DNA from: Methanofollis sp.
GTDB taxonomy: Archaea; Halobacteriota; Methanomicrobia; Methanomicrobiales; Methanofollaceae
Direction of reading: 5' to 3'
Assembly: GCA_028696365.1 (NCBI GenBank)
Contig: JAQVHG010000152.1
Coordinates: 1-5,732 of the forward strand
Length of the DNA stretch: 5,732 nucleotides
Shown here: positions 5,163-5,732 of the stretch, in pieces
Layout: each line of letters opens with the position of its first letter
Position numbering within the stretch: position 1 is the stretch's first letter
Translations under genes and position numbers: made by a program
Notes under the pieces: model-generated
Seen by the model: only the letters and a program-made list of their open reading frames with translations
Database searches by the model: none
What the model was told of the DNA's origin: nothing

Positions 5163-5732
5163 ATGACCTCATATCTTCGCGTCGCCGACGAGACGCTCTT
5201 TCGCGACCCCGACCTCTTCGAACCCGACCACCTCCCCGAAATCTTCAACCACCGCGACTCCCAGATCGAGGAGCTCGCCTTCGCCCTCCGCCCCACCCTC
5301 CACGGCGCCCGCCCATTGAACACCATCCTCCAGGGCCCGCCCGGCACCGGCAAGACCACGGCGGTCCGCCTCCTCTTCGCCCAGGTGCGGGAGGCGACGA
5401 TGCGGGTGGTCCCGGTGCTCGTCTCCTGCCGGACAGAACAGACGGCCTATGCAGTCTTTTCCAGGATCTATCTCGCCCTCTTCGGCCACCCGCCCCCGGC
5501 CCACGGGCTCTCCAGTCCGCAGGTCCTCAGCGGGATCGGGCACGCCCTGGCCCGCCGGGGCGAAGTCCTTGTCGTCTGTCTCGACGACGCCTCTTTTCTC
5601 GCCCCGCAGGGAGTGCTCAACGACGTCCTCCTCTCCATCCTCCGCCTCCACGAGTCATGCCCTGGCGCACGGATCGGGATGGTGATGACCGACGCCTCGA
5701 TGGACCCTGGGCTCGCCTCCACCGCCCTCACC
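5163..5732 (+). CDS. cdc6: Orc1/Cdc6 family AAA+ replication initiator-like protein (3' end outside the window)
   Basis: The first 190 codons of an AAA+ ATPase of the archaeal Orc1/Cdc6 type; the rest, including any winged-helix DNA-binding domain, lies beyond the right edge. Family members bind origin repeats and load the MCM helicase. The N-terminus matches the family: LFEPDHLPEIFNHRDSQIEE (18-37) precedes a helix and the phrase PLNTILQGPPGTGKTT, with Walker A at 58-66 and K64. Walker B is VVCLDDASFL (137-146), with Asp142 where the family normally has catalytic Glu. The region that should hold sensor 1, GMVMTDASMD (172-181), has Thr-Asp where Ser-Asn-Asp is usual. These changes suggest a divergent paralogue that may bind ATP more than hydrolyse it, or a Cdc6-like regulator rather than the main initiator. 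The start is fixed by the TATA box 25-26 bases upstream and the conserved N-terminus. The HEAT-repeat gene is divergent, with 142 bases between. Confidence 0.85.
   Translation, partial: MTSYLRVADETLFRDPDLFEPDHLPEIFNHRDSQIEELAFALRPTLHGARPLNTILQGPPGTGKTTAVRLLFAQVREATMRVVPVLVSCRTEQTAYAVFSRIYLALFGHPPPAHGLSSPQVLSGIGHALARRGEVLVVCLDDASFLAPQGVLNDVLLSILRLHESCPGARIGMVMTDASMDPGLASTALT

Overview
The window looks like a piece of a GC-rich archaeal chromosome, most likely a methanogen of the Methanomicrobiales type. This is inferred from the start of an Orc1/Cdc6-type replication initiator at the right edge, from archaeal TATA-like boxes about 26-30 bases ahead of three of the four gene starts, and from a strong C-ending codon bias (GTC, CTC, ATC, GCC). 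No rRNA, tRNA, CRISPR array, insertion sequence or other mobile element is visible. The genus cannot be fixed from this window alone.

Layout, left to right. (1) Positions 1-161 are a leader region ending in a Shine-Dalgarno-like GAGGA. (2) Positions 162-1616 (+) encode a complete SulP-family inorganic anion transporter with a short C-terminal STAS domain. (3) Positions 1617-1901 are intergenic, with two adjacent hairpins just after the transporter, then a near-perfect 19-bp dyad and a TATA-like box ahead of the next gene. (4) Positions 1902-4193 (+) encode a 763-residue fusion of a NERD nuclease-like domain and a UvrD/Rep-type superfamily 1 helicase, with all main helicase motifs recognisable. 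(5) Positions 4202-5020 (-) encode a HEAT-repeat-like protein that converges on the helicase with only 8 bases between stop codons. (6) Positions 5021-5162 form a divergent promoter region. (7) Positions 5163-5732 (+) hold the first 190 codons of an Orc1/Cdc6 family AAA+ ATPase whose Walker B and sensor 1 regions depart from the usual residues.

The genes do not form one operon. The transporter appears unrelated to the rest. The nuclease-helicase, the HEAT-repeat protein and the Cdc6-like ATPase could all belong to DNA replication, repair or defence, but the only link between them is proximity and a shared divergent control region. The most interesting items are the NERD-helicase fusion with its own operator-like dyad, the divergent Cdc6-like ATPase paired with a HEAT-repeat protein, and promoter spacing that suggests leaderless transcripts at three genes while the transporter alone carries a conventional ribosome binding site.
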